Shown piece by piece: positions 14,701 to 27,600 of a stretch of DNA of 64,000 nucleotides; position 1 is the first letter of the stretch, and each line of letters starts with the position of its first letter. A model generated the notes under the pieces. That model did no database searches, was not told the DNA's origin, and saw only the letters and a program-made list of their open reading frames with translations. The position numbers and the translations under genes were made by a program. This stretch comes from Stictocephala bisonia (taxonomy: Eukaryota > Arthropoda > Insecta > Hemiptera > Membracidae): assembly GCA_035578905.1 (NCBI GenBank), contig JAQJVL010001201.1:124001-188000 (forward strand), written 5' to 3'.

Positions 14701-17700
14701 CCATACTTCACTTAAAATAATAAAGGACAATTTATTTAGTAATTTATTAATTTCTGCGAGAAAAGTATTAAAGTTACTTCTCATACTTCTAATATTTATA
14801 TATACAATATTTACATTATTAATGGAGTCAAAGAAATTTGTATCTAGGCTAGTGTATGATTTACATGAATGCACTTTTTTAGACATTTAGTTTGTTTAAT
14901 AAGTAGTTTAAAATAAAATTAGCTTTTTCTAAACTAAAATAACAAGAAGGAGAAATTATACATTCTCTTAACAGTTTAATTTATATTTCATACATGCTTA
15001 ACCATCAAGATCACTAAGCCTGCTTATTTTGTAACATCTTTCCCTGTCATTTTTTCTTACATAGAAGTTTCCCTCTCTGACCCATACATATTTGTAGTTT
15101 CTCTGTTTACATTTTTCCTTTAATTGAGCTAGGAACAGTTTATTTTCTGGCGACAAGTGTTCATTTAAAAATATACGGTGACTTGGAAATGATTTGTTTA
15201 CCTCGTTTGCTGTCATTCCTTTTTCCCCCTTAAAGCTTCCATCCAGAAAGCAGGCGATCCAGGCTGCTTTCTGACCACGAGTTTGGAACTGTACGATGAG
15301 TGACGGCGCCTTGTTTTTCTTGAAGGATGGGACCCGATGGACTGCCATGACCTCGTTGTCTCGCAGCTCCTCGCCGATAGCTTTACCCACGTCTCGCAGT
15401 ATGCCGATAGGGTCTTCTCCAGGTGTCATAGGGAGTCCGCTGATCTCTAGGTTGCATCTTCTTGAGTATTGTTCCAATCCTCGCATCCTTACTTGAAGAC
15501 ATGATACTTCATCGTTGAGCCGCTTGTTTTCCTTCTTCAGATCTTCATTTCTTTTCCTCAACTCAGCAAATTCTTTCTTTCTTCATCTCAATCATTAATT
15601 TTTTGGACGTATCCACTTGATCGGACAAAAATTGAATAGTCTGTCGAAACTCCTCTGTCTGAGATGAATAAGTTTTCAGCTCATTGAAAACATCTTTTTT
15701 AAATGACTCGAGAACTGAGACCAGAAACTCCTTAGTTAAAGGGGCTGTTTCTGTTGAAGACTTGCTACTAGTCGATACGGAGCACTCTTCACATTTCCAC
15801 TCTTTGTTTCCAGCTCGGGTTTTCACTCCTTCGGTTTTCACACACTGGATATGAAAATACCGGCCACAGGATCCACCACACTTAACTGATAAATCGCCTC
15901 TTTACATTCTAACTCACAGATACCACAAAAAGCCGCCATATTAAGTTTTATAGCATAAAAACTAGTAAATTAAACCTTGTCACAACGTGATTGAACGCGC
16001 AACGGTAGCTAACCACACCACACAGATCGAGCTTGCCGGAGCGTAAATAGCAATAGCTGTTATATTGTTTTGACTGGTAATTTAAGTAAATAAAACAAGT
16101 TGTGAATGTTATATTCCAATCTAATTACAGTGGTTTTAAACAATGAAATAAGTGATTTTGAACAGATAATATTCATAAACAAAAATAAGTATTAATTATT
16201 TTGTAGTAATTATGGTCTGCGATGAGTTGTCTTGGAAAATGAAAGGACCCACAGAGTAAAGAGAACTCTTTACTCTGTGGGTCCTTTCATTTTCTAAGAC
16301 AACACATCGCAGACCAAAATTACTACAAAATAATTAGTACTTAGAACACATTTCTTAGAAAAAGTGTCACTATATTAAAAGAAGAGTTCAGACACAACCC
16401 AGAGAATAAAATTAAAATGTCTAATGATTGCATTAGGGAATTACTATATATTTGTTTTTTTTTTTTTTTTTACTAATAACCTTTCGTTACAGTGAATTTA
16501 GTCTGTTCTTAAGTGAGATTCACTTTAATTTTGCAAAAAAAGCATAAAATATTTCAAATTTTTTAATGCTTTTCAAGATTGTAGATTTTCAAATTTCAAA
16601 AATGTTATATGAGTAAGTATTTTTAGAATCTGTGACTTACAAAAATATGAAATTTATCTTAATGTATAAAATCTTACTCATCACAAAATCACCAGAACCA
16701 CTGAAAAAATTTCAATGAAATGAAGGAGGAAGTTGGCTTTTATATCGTAGATACCCGCTAAGAAAGGATTCTCTCAACATTCCTTTCCTAGAGGGAACTT
16801 TTCTTTTTTTCTATAAGAGTAACATTGGCATTAATTTAATTTAATCATTTATTAAAACAGCTGTTTACTAAAAAAAAAAAAAAAAAATCTACATAAAAGC
16901 TTACTAATTTGGTTTTCATTCAGATATGTTTAAGGTCATTTCTACTAACTGTGACGTAATTGCACTACTTTGCATCCTACTAAGGTAGATAGACTTAGAA
17001 GGGTTTTCTGGACTATAAAACGTTGTTATCTAGGATAATGGCAGCAGGCTGAGCTTTTATATTGATGAGATGGTTTAGATAGCCATGGAAGGAAAGGTAA
17101 GCAAGCGTAGAGAACCACCCAGTAGGGAAGCAATGGCTATTGGCTAGTATATATAGATTACTATTAAAATATTTTTTTTATTTTATTTTTTAGTTTCTTA
17201 TTAAATAGCAAATATCTTGTTAATTGTTTTGCTAATATTGTGTTAGAATTTTTCTTTAAATTTGTTATTTTAATACATTTTTTATTATTGTAGGTTTATA
17301 GTATGTTTTATAATTGTTCTGTTCTCCTTTGTAATATTAATATAACATTTGTTTCATTGAAGTGCCAAAATTTAGCTAGGTACTAACATATTTGGTAAGA
17401 AAATAAATAAATAATTTTACATCTTCCCTTCCTGAGTTGCATCCCCAACTAAATACTCAATGAAAGGATATAGCCAGAAGAAAAGTCTAGAAATGACTAA
17501 AACCCTAAAAGTGTTCAGCAATTTTGTTGTACTATTGAAGAAACAATTTAAACATTTGTCGGTAACTTCTTAAGATATTTATCTCATATTAAGATTTCTC
17601 TTGGAAGCAATATTTAGTAAAATTGTCAATTACTAAAAAAAGGCTCTTTATTAGAGCAAAATTAATTACAATGACTGTCTATTCAGCCACAGATTAATGG

Positions 17701-20153
17701 ACGTTGTATCTTTATCTCAACTCACGTTCATTGCCGTTACGCTTGAGCAAATCAAACGGCCATCAACTTTCATCAGACTCTTTTATTCGCTTCACAAAAT
17801 CATATTACCACTGACGTTTCCCATATACATGCAAATTGGATGTCCCGTTCACCTTGTTTAATTTGCGCTGGCAGTGTTTAGTAGTCTCTTGTTTTGTCAA
17901 TTAGATGATCACTCCGGAGGGCTATCACTCATTGAAATGTATTATTTGATCGAACACAGTCTGGGTTAGATACCCTAATTAACTTTTTTGCAATTAATTT
18001 TGTTATTATTTTATTTGATTTTTATAATTTAAACTATGGTAAGAAGCTCATAACATCTTTTGTACCATTTTATAATCTCAAAAGTAAAAAAATCTTTTAG
18101 CTTAATTAAAAAAATAAAAATTATTTAGATCATAGGTATATAAAATAAATGATTCCAAAGAATTGGCATAAGCATTCTCCCATAGTAAACACTAAAAATC
18201 AAAACTATGTTTTTTGTGCATAAAAGTAAAAAAAATAAGATTTCAAAAATAGTGAAAAAAACGGTCTGGAGATATTGGCTAAATACACCTTCATACTAAA
18301 TTTCATAAAAATTGATCCATCCATTTGGTCTCCTGCGAAGTGCACATACGGACAGACACAGCATTTTTTTCAATAAACTACTTTTTTGGGTTCAGGGGAC
18401 CCTAAAATGGATTTTTAGACCAACTTGAAAAATTTTTTTTGGACGATCACAACACTTTCTATATGCTAACGCATATGGGAGAAAGTGAAATGACAAACAA
18501 GACGTCTTAAAGCAGTTTTCATTTCAGCTTTATTTCGAAAATGATCCCAAATTGATAGTGCTATTAAAATATATATTTAACTAAGAAGTAGGTTTGCAGC
18601 AAGGTAAAGTTATCAGAGTTGAACGGACGAGTGCTGCATAATTCACGGCTAAACTTCGCTAATGAGCATATATTAAGTCTGAAAAGGTTAACTACCTCAT
18701 AAAATTAATGATAAAAAATGTTTGCATATATTTTAGCCCAACTGATAATCAGTAACCTGTCTTAGCGGCCTGGATCTTAATTTTATTTTATTGTTTTTTC
18801 GAACAGAGTATCGTTTTATGTTCCAACTGTAACAATTATGATATAATTATTATAATTTTAGTTTGTTAAACATATGAATATTCCAGTTGAACACATTGTA
18901 TAGCAGCACTACCAACAATTTGAGAATTTCATATTATTTAAAACTAAAAATTTCAATATGATCCGACTGAATCAAATATCTAGTTTTACTCAAATCAGGG
19001 TGGCAAATTACTATTAACTCTCTTATCTTCCAATCTTATTCTAGGAAGATTAAAGAGCATTTACTATCCACATTTCAGAGTAAACTATCTTTGATCTGAT
19101 TAAGAGCATTGTAAAATATAACTGAAAACTGTTCTATTTGGGTAAATTACAATAAAAATTGTTTTCTACTGATGTTAACATGACTAAACGATGCTAAAAT
19201 ATAAATTAAACATGACGAGCCCAACATGCCGTACCATAGAATAACCCCAAAGAACCATGAAAAAGACCTATTCAAACAACTTTTGGAAGGTATTATCACT
19301 AATATCTTAATATAAAGATTAAAAGATTTAATTGTCTTCTCCAAAATTGCAAAAAAAAATCTCATTTAGTCTAAACCAAAAGAAAACTTAAATTCATAAT
19401 CTCTATGCTAATATCTAAATGTAGAATTTCATTACCAACAGTATTTAACTGAAAAGTAAGTAATAAGCCATCGAGGTAGACGAATAAACTTGTTCTACAG
19501 CCACATGACCAGATGGCAAGAGACATGCTCAGCTTGTCCTAGAGACGGAATTGTAATTTTAGCTGAATTGCTTTGCTGATAGATAATGTGTGTATGCTAT
19601 TATCAGAAATTTTTATGTGAAATGGATTTTGGTAGTAAGATTCCTGAAACCATTCAGTTATTTTTCAGACTATGCGCCGTGTTTATGGTAATGACTTGTA
19701 AAAGACTGCGTAATTTTGAGTTAAATTTATAGTTAGACGATGATTATAAATTTAGCAGACATGACAGTAAATATTATGATAGTACAAGTGACAAAAGTGT
19801 GGAGGGAGTTATTATGTATCAATCGTCTAAATTAGAAAATTGGCAGTCTCTAATTTTGACGATTTTGATGTTGAAAGTCCAGCAACAAAGAATTTCAACA
19901 TCAAAAATTACAAAACGCTAAAATTAGCTTTTTCAGACCCCTCCCCTGTGTAACAATCTTGTAACAGTAATACTAAACTCCCCTCAAAAATTACGTAATG
20001 CTGTCATCAACCCCTCCTCTAATTTTTGTCATCCACTTTCATGCATATTTTTATTTATGATAGTCATTGTTTAGACTTTTTACCATTTGTTTTCTAATGG
20101 GCGGTGAGTGAGTGAGTGAGTGCGTGCGTGCGTGCGTGAGTGAGTGGGTGAGT

Positions 20154-20187
<34 letters not shown>

Positions 20188-23100
20188 GAAATTTAATCTT
20201 TTTTTAAAAATCTTGTTTTTTGGTGAAAAACAATAACATTTTCTGAATAAATTTAAACAATTTGCTGAGATTTAATTGATACGTAACAATACAAAGAACT
20301 CCCCTCCCCCGTAACAGTGCATAATGCTACTGAAACCCCCCTTCCCCCTTCAAGCGTTACGTAATTTATGGACGGCCCCAAATTGTAATCCTAGCATTTA
20401 TTTGCAGGACAAAATAATGCATCCCATTTACTCCATTAACAACAGCTAATAATATTCCACCACATGCATCTGGACCAAGTACTATTTTCAAATTAAAAAG
20501 CAGAAACGTATTGGGCCACACGATTGTGGATAACAGTTTGTGGATGGTTATACAAGTGCTTGGCAGTTTATATGACACAAAGACAGCTGACTGAGGCAGA
20601 GTTTTCATATCACCATCGTGTGGTGACGGAGGTATACACTGCCAGCTAACAACCCCAAACCTCAGCCAGATAGCGGATATGTGAAGTACCTGAGAATGGA
20701 ACAGACTACACGATTAGGCAACGCCGGAGTTCAACCTTACCAAAGACTACAAAAATCTCTAGCTCAAACCTACTGGCCAATTCTAGAATGGTTTTGACTC
20801 AGCCTCAAATACAAAATATGAGCAGTAAGTTTGTAGTTTTAGGCCTGATATATTTTTAAAAATGAGGATAATCCGCACACAAAAAAAACTTAAAACTTAA
20901 TCCCAAAATTTAACAGGTCTAAGACACAGTGCCTTTGTGAGAGATATCAAGGACTTCCACACAGCAAGTGCCTTTAGAAATGTGTAAATAGTGTTTTTCC
21001 AAACTATATATTTAAAAATTAGTGTACTTAAATTCAATATTTTACTTAAGTAATAAAATAATGAAATGTTCCATCACAAACTGTACAACCTCAATGAGAA
21101 AAAAAAAAAACAAAGGCTTCGGTCTTTTATATAATTTTACTTCCTTTTATCTGGCCTCTTATACGCTTCCTGTATCAATAAAAAGCTAGATATGACTAAA
21201 CTATTCATTAATTGTACCAGATTGTTACTTGAATGCTTAAAAATTAAGACTGGTAAAAAGACAATAGTTTGTAAAAAAAGATTTCAACATTGTTCATGTG
21301 ATTAACAAAAGAAAAGGGATGCTATTTGTTTATTTCTCAAAATAGCATCTCCAATGAAGTATTGTTGTTTCAAAGTGGATAGCTGATTAACGTTGATAAT
21401 GTAGTGTTGAACATTGTATTAAAACAAATCTAAACAAAATCATATACATATATATAAAAAAAAAACTAAAATCATCCCATTTTATGTTCATAAACTATAT
21501 AATAAGATCATACTATTATGCCCATGAATAAATAAAACATTGACATTTTTTAGTCTTTTCAGCTTTATAACTAGCAACCTGCGAATTTTGATCTGTTTCT
21601 GATCATTACAACAAATAAAACTTGTATACAATGATTTCAAAATAAAATACAATTCAAATTTAAAAAAATATATAAATATTAAAACTTTTACAATAGAGTT
21701 GTCTAAATAACCTCAATCAGTAGCCTATTCATTCATCAATTATAGCAGTTAATTGACTCCAAGAATGAATGAGTTTCTAGAGGAAGTCTAGCCCACATCC
21801 TGGCTCCTGTCAAGGTCAACCACTCCAGCTGTTTCTTTCTCCAACACTTTGACAGTAAGCTTTCAAATGTAAACAGCTTGCTTTATCTCAAACACATTTT
21901 TCTGGTTAAATTCAACTACACAAGTTAAAAAGTTATTAAAGAGTTTGAATGATTACATGACAAACTACTAACTATATTGAAAATGATTTATATTTTTATA
22001 AATTACAAATAAAATAAAAATAACTTTTCAAAGGAAATTTTGCTAACAAGAAAACCTTTACGTTAAGTCAGCAATAAAAATCTAATAATAAGATACAACT
22101 AAACAATTATTATTTTGAACCCCGCTACAAAATAATAAAACCTAAAAAGAATAGTTTAGTTGTCTTTGGTAAAGCTGTCTCTACAAACATACATTATTGT
22201 ACATTTAGAACTTAAAACTTGGGTCAAAGCTTATGCACAAATGATGTTATGAAATCTTTCAATAGTAATTGAGAAATATAATGTTCAGGCGGTATTTTTA
22301 ACTACCCATATGAATGATAAATAATGAAAAGAAATCGGTAAACATATAAATTGAATTGCAAAAGTTCAAACCATAGCATTAATTACTTTCAGTAACTAAC
22401 CAATTTCAAAATAGTTATGTACCTATTCACACCCTACAATGTACTCTTACAGCTAAAAACAAATAACCACAACAAACTATGTGGCCACTGAAAACATCAG
22501 CGTTTAAAGATTATTTACAAAAACACTGAATAAACACACATTAATATGTTAAGTTCTCGACCAATTTTTTAAAATCATAATTGCCAGTGTTCACAGGCCT
22601 TATTAAGGTGTTTGTCCGGGCACCCTCTAAGGAATTTAGTTCTAGATTTTACCGCAACTGCCGCTAATAGTAGAGACCATTTCAACAGTTTCACTATCTG
22701 ACTTCAACCATCTGACTCACTAATGAACAAGCAATGTTTCATTGCTCCCCTCTCTCCCACTCATAGACCCTGCCCCGCAAATTAGACAGAACATAACTCC
22801 CTCATAAATAGTAAACTCTAGCAATGAATTTTATATTAACATTATTAATCTACTTTTTTATCCGAAGATGATTGATCAAATATCAACTCAAAATCTGAAC
22901 AAACATCATTATTTATAGAAAAATAATTGGTTACACTTAAGAAAAATATAAAAATTTTAGATTTATCATACATTATTATACTGTTACTGGATTAAACTTG
23001 AATTCAACATACTTTTTTGTGTTAATTACTCCACTAATGAACTAAAACAATGTATGCCGTATTCAGTAATACAGTATTACAGTAGTACTGTATTACTAAT

Positions 23101-24643
23101 ACAGTATTAGATTCCAACATTGGAGTGTCCTATGCAGCAAATCTAGCATTAGCATTTAACCCAACCGCCCACCCATACACGTACAGTAGTATAGACCCAC
23201 ACGCCCACCCATACACGTACAGTGGTCCTTTGGTCCACTATATTCTCCAGATATTAATAAAATATATCACACGGTTCCTTCATGAGTTATATACCAAAAA
23301 GGGCAAATTAGTCACTTTGGGCAGCCATATCTCCATAAAGAAATTTAAAAAATTTTTCCTGTAACACATTTGTTACTTACATGGATATTAACAATTTTAT
23401 TTTTAAAAAATGTCAAAAATAATTGTTGATAGAACACCCTTAACCCTTTCCATTCCAGCGTCCGGTTTTCTAGATCCCAAAAGGATGTTTACCAGACATC
23501 CGAAAAATGTTTCTAAATTCCCGATATCCGCTTTACCGGATGTTTAGAAAATAATCTTTTATAAATATTTATTAACTCTAAACATATATATATATATATA
23601 TATTTAACCCTTTCAGTGCCGGACATTTTTTTTAAAAATGTCCCTATGTTGCCGGGCATTTTTTCACTAGTTTTACCTTATGTTGCCGGGCAATTTTAAG
23701 CGGTTTTGCAAGCTATTTAAAAAAAAATCATAACTAATTTATTTATCAAGGTAAAACAATGATTTTTTTTGTTATTTTCCAAAATGTATGCACAACACCA
23801 TAAAACAACAGAAACCATATAATATTATGGTTAACACTATATAAAAATATATGTACTTACCAATTTTTTTTTTTTTTTTTTTTTTTTAATCCAAAAAGAA
23901 TGCCTTTTAACCATGATGAAAAAAATCTGTTTGTTATAGATGTGCACTTCACTAATTAAAACAATCATTTAAGAATATAAATACAAATTTTCAGGTCCAT
24001 AGCTTCAAAAATAACTAATTGGTTCACATTTTTGTAAATTCTGGCGCATTTCAGTTTTTCACTACAATAACCGGTAATACATGAGGATATTCTATTATTG
24101 ATTTCCATCCAAATAAGTTCAATGAAGTTCATACATGTTGCATAATATTATATAATTAATAGTAAAAAAATGAACTAGGCTAACATATTTACAATTTTTA
24201 TGATAAATAAAAAAAATTAAAATATTTTTAGCAATGGTGTTTGCTAAGGCACTTGTTATGTATGCCTTTCTTACATTTACTACACATGAAAGTGGACTTC
24301 TTCCTTTTGCCACCTTTTTGCGTACTTTCCTTACTGCAAACACAGCAATTTTTTTCACGGTCATCAGGAATTTTTTGAATTGGAGGAATTGGAGGAATAA
24401 CAATGACGTTGCGTCAGACAGCTGACCGAGAGCGCTGCTGACTTGATCACGTTGTGATGTGTTTATTATTCTTTTTATATACTGAATGTACACAGTTAAA
24501 TGCTTTATAAATATTGAAAACGGATAAAGAATATTATTCTTAATACTATTGTTAAAGTTTCAAAGCTAAAAATTATTATATTTATTTTTTACGATTTTTT
24601 TACGAAACGTCCGGGAAAACCGGACGTTGGCACTACGCGACCA

Positions 24644-24692
<49 letters not shown>

Positions 24693-27600
24693 GATATATA
24701 AATGTTTGGAATAGTATTTTCTATTATAAAAACACTGATCTGTTATAATAGAATGCCTTATTACTGTACAACAACTTGTATTATTTTGATGATTTGTTTT
24801 GCATTAACAGCTGTGTTGATTTTCGTCAGCTGTGATCATCAGCTAAGGTTAATTATTGTTTCATGACTGATGTGATTATTTGTGTAGTATGGGAGGTAAA
24901 AATAATTAAAATAAAACGTAGTAGGTTGCCAATAAGTGATAATACAATTGGTAATTGCATGTATGAAGAGAGCGATGAATCAGACCACACACATGACTTA
25001 GTTGTCGTGTAGGATAAAAACTCGAACTGCAGTGTTTTTTTTTTTTTTAAGGGCCATCACTTTTTTCATTTCAAACATAGCATTGTGAAATATGAATTTC
25101 TTTGAATAACCAAATGGTGTTTTAAAAAGTGTTATTAGCTCTGGTCAATGATTTTTTGTGTGCCATACACAAAGGAACAAACTCAAAGACATTTTCAAAT
25201 ATTTTGCTGTACATTTCAAATACAAAAAAGTTGTACATTTTAAAGTAGCCTACTTTTTTATGTCTTTTTATATATTGTGATTACAGGTAATCTCTTTAGG
25301 AAACTAATAAATTTGCTTCATAAATAGAATGTTTATAAATATTTTAGTAAAATGCGACAAAATCGATAAAAGAGCCTAAGATTTTTGGGTATGTCACATG
25401 AAAATACCTGAGATTTTTGGGACAACTTAAAAAAATGTCTGGGATGGAAAGGGTTAATAACAGTCTGGTGCCATAACCTCAATCATTATTGATCAGAGTA
25501 GGAAAAATAATGTTTGTTGATCAGAAGAATGGACTTAATAAAATAACAATGAACATAGATTGAATTAACAATAATAAGCATATGGAAACTATTTGTATAA
25601 AATGGTTTAGAAAGTTCACCAGATTTGCTTTTAGTTATAATATAAATAGGACTTTTTTTTAGAATAAAGTTTTAGTCTTCGATTGGTAACTTCATAAAAC
25701 TGACTATAAAACCTTAACAGACACAAAGTCCACGTGGATAACCCAGTTTAACCTGGATTTAATGCAAATAAACAAATATTTTGAAGAATAGATTCTATGG
25801 TTGAATGAGAAAGAAAGAGAAATATCCTGAGGATTGCTCACAATGAAACATTGATCATTAGGTTACACAAGAGCTTTAAACTTGATTATCAGGTTTTATA
25901 ATATTGGCTTAAATACCAAACTACTATGGTATAGTTACAGCCAGATCACCAACTAATAGATACAGTTTATGCTACTTACGTTTAGGAATCAATATTGATC
26001 AGATAATAAATAACCATTTACCACTTTCGCTCTCAAGACAACTTACCGAGACTTGACAGTCACTTTTGTCTTGAGACCAGGAATATTTCATGTAAAATTG
26101 AGAGTCCGCTCAGTTGTCTGATTTGATCGCATTGTTGTTAACTCTCTTTGGAAATGGATCTGCAGCAGACCCTAGCTTTAATTTTTTCATAAAAAATTGC
26201 CAAAAAGCGGAAAATGAAAAAAAAGAAAATGTTGGGTGAATAAATGGGTAGATCGACAATTTTAATTAGCGGCTTGTTCAACACTCGTAAATGAGTTGAG
26301 GTTTGAAGAAGCACAACAATTCTTCTGGAATTATCTCCACCTAAAGTCCGGATGGAGATGAAGGTGGGTTGAATTTTGTAGTCTTTAAATTTCGTAGCAA
26401 ACTCGTCATGATTCCAATGCAAAATATGTTTACATTTTACAAACATTCATTTTCTATTTTGATAGATAATTTAATTGCATCACTCCACTCTCTGAACACT
26501 TTTTTATCACATATTTTGAACAAGAATTAAATTTAAAAAAGCAAAATAAAATAAATTAAATTGAAGAATTAAAAAACACACACTGAATTCAACAACACTC
26601 CAGTCTCAAAAAGCAGCAAAAATCTTCAAGCACGGACGTAAGACCGGAGGCAGAGCCATAAGAGCTAGAATACGTGTATCCACTTGATGATCAATGCCAG
26701 ATCATAGCATTCTCTGAGATCTGTGCGTACTTGTCTCTGATACGGCTCTCATGCCTTTATCCACCTGTGAGTCGAGTCTCAAGACTACTATTGAAGTCAA
26801 GATTAAAAAAAAAAATGTTTAACTCTGTTTAAAAATGGCAAGTCAACACATTGTATCAAAATAGGCTATCTCTTTCTTCAATAGTCAGTAATTGTTTCAA
26901 AGAATCCGTAAGCTCTGACATATTTCTATTTATTATTGATTCCATAATAGTAAATGGTGTTTGTAAAATTAGTTTAATTTTAAAATACTTGTCAATTTAA
27001 TCCTGGAACATACAGCCAATGCATTTGTTTTGTACTGCCAGCGTTTATTACACAGTTTGTAAAGGTTTTTTTTAACAACAACAATTATCTGTTTACTTAA
27101 AGTAGTCATATTGTATACCATTCTGACGGAAACAAACAGGAAAATACATCTTTATTTAAGTTTCATTATATCTTTTAGCTTTACCTAACCACTCAGAACT
27201 TGAAATTAAGGTATATTTGGAAGCGAACGCTATCCGGCAATAGTTTAATGGTAAACAATTGGAAGCCAATAGCGACAAAACAAATATTATTAACTTCCAA
27301 TTAAAAAAATACAACAAATTCCCAATATTTATTAGTGGTGATGAAATTATGCCTACTGAGGTAGCTAAATTCCTGGGTGTACTAATTAATTGATGAGAAC
27401 TTGAAATTCTAGCAACAAGTTGATATTTTTGTATAATTCAGGAATGTAATTAATTTATTGATGTACAGTTCTGGAATTTTTGCACTTGAATTATCAAAAT
27501 ATTTTGACTCTTCCACCCTTCCCAACTGCATACTGCAGTCTTTTTTCCTCTCTTTTCATAAAATTCTAAGTTAACTTAATATAGATTCTAAGTTAAAATG

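Larger units (their letters stand above)
11121..14886 (-). pseudogene. LINE ORF2: endonuclease and reverse transcriptase, broken
   Basis: The endonuclease part starts near 14886 (VYINIRSMRSNFNTFLAEIN, then LSEVWINSEE and RAGGVVCF). It is cut at 14519 by the piggyBac-like insertion and resumes at 13643 with IGDVNIDILSD and GITDHCML. The reverse transcriptase follows: KSTGFDRVP, IRPISLLS, FIDFRKAFDLVDH, GVPQGAVLSA, the catalytic FADD near 11970, and FKYLGVYLDERLSW. The C-terminal part with YGILCWGG ends at 11121. Frameshifts near 12400-12259, 12060 and 11565 break it. Confidence 0.85.
10586..16030 (-). mobile_element. LINE (CR1/Jockey group), near full length, broken
   Basis: Reads right to left: a 5' leader to about 16030, ORF1 (15939-14998), ORF2 with endonuclease and reverse transcriptase (14886-11121), then a 3' region ending in repeats of TTTCATTA at about 10586-10612. 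ORF2 is split by an 868 bp piggyBac-like insertion and by several frameshifts, so the element is dead. The clade is inferred from the PHD-finger ORF1 and RT style; a phylogeny would be needed to choose between CR1 and Jockey. Confidence 0.85.
23444..25453. mobile_element. piggyBac-like element, outer of a nest
   Basis: TTAA at 23440-23443 and 25454-25457 flanks a 2.0 kb insertion whose ends are CCCTTTCCATTCC and, inverted, CCCTTTCCATCCC (12 of 13). Its right part contains a possible transposase N-terminal relic at 24905-25015. Another TTAA-led element lies inside. Subterminal repeats of GAGATTTTTGGG lie near the right end. Confidence 0.75.
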
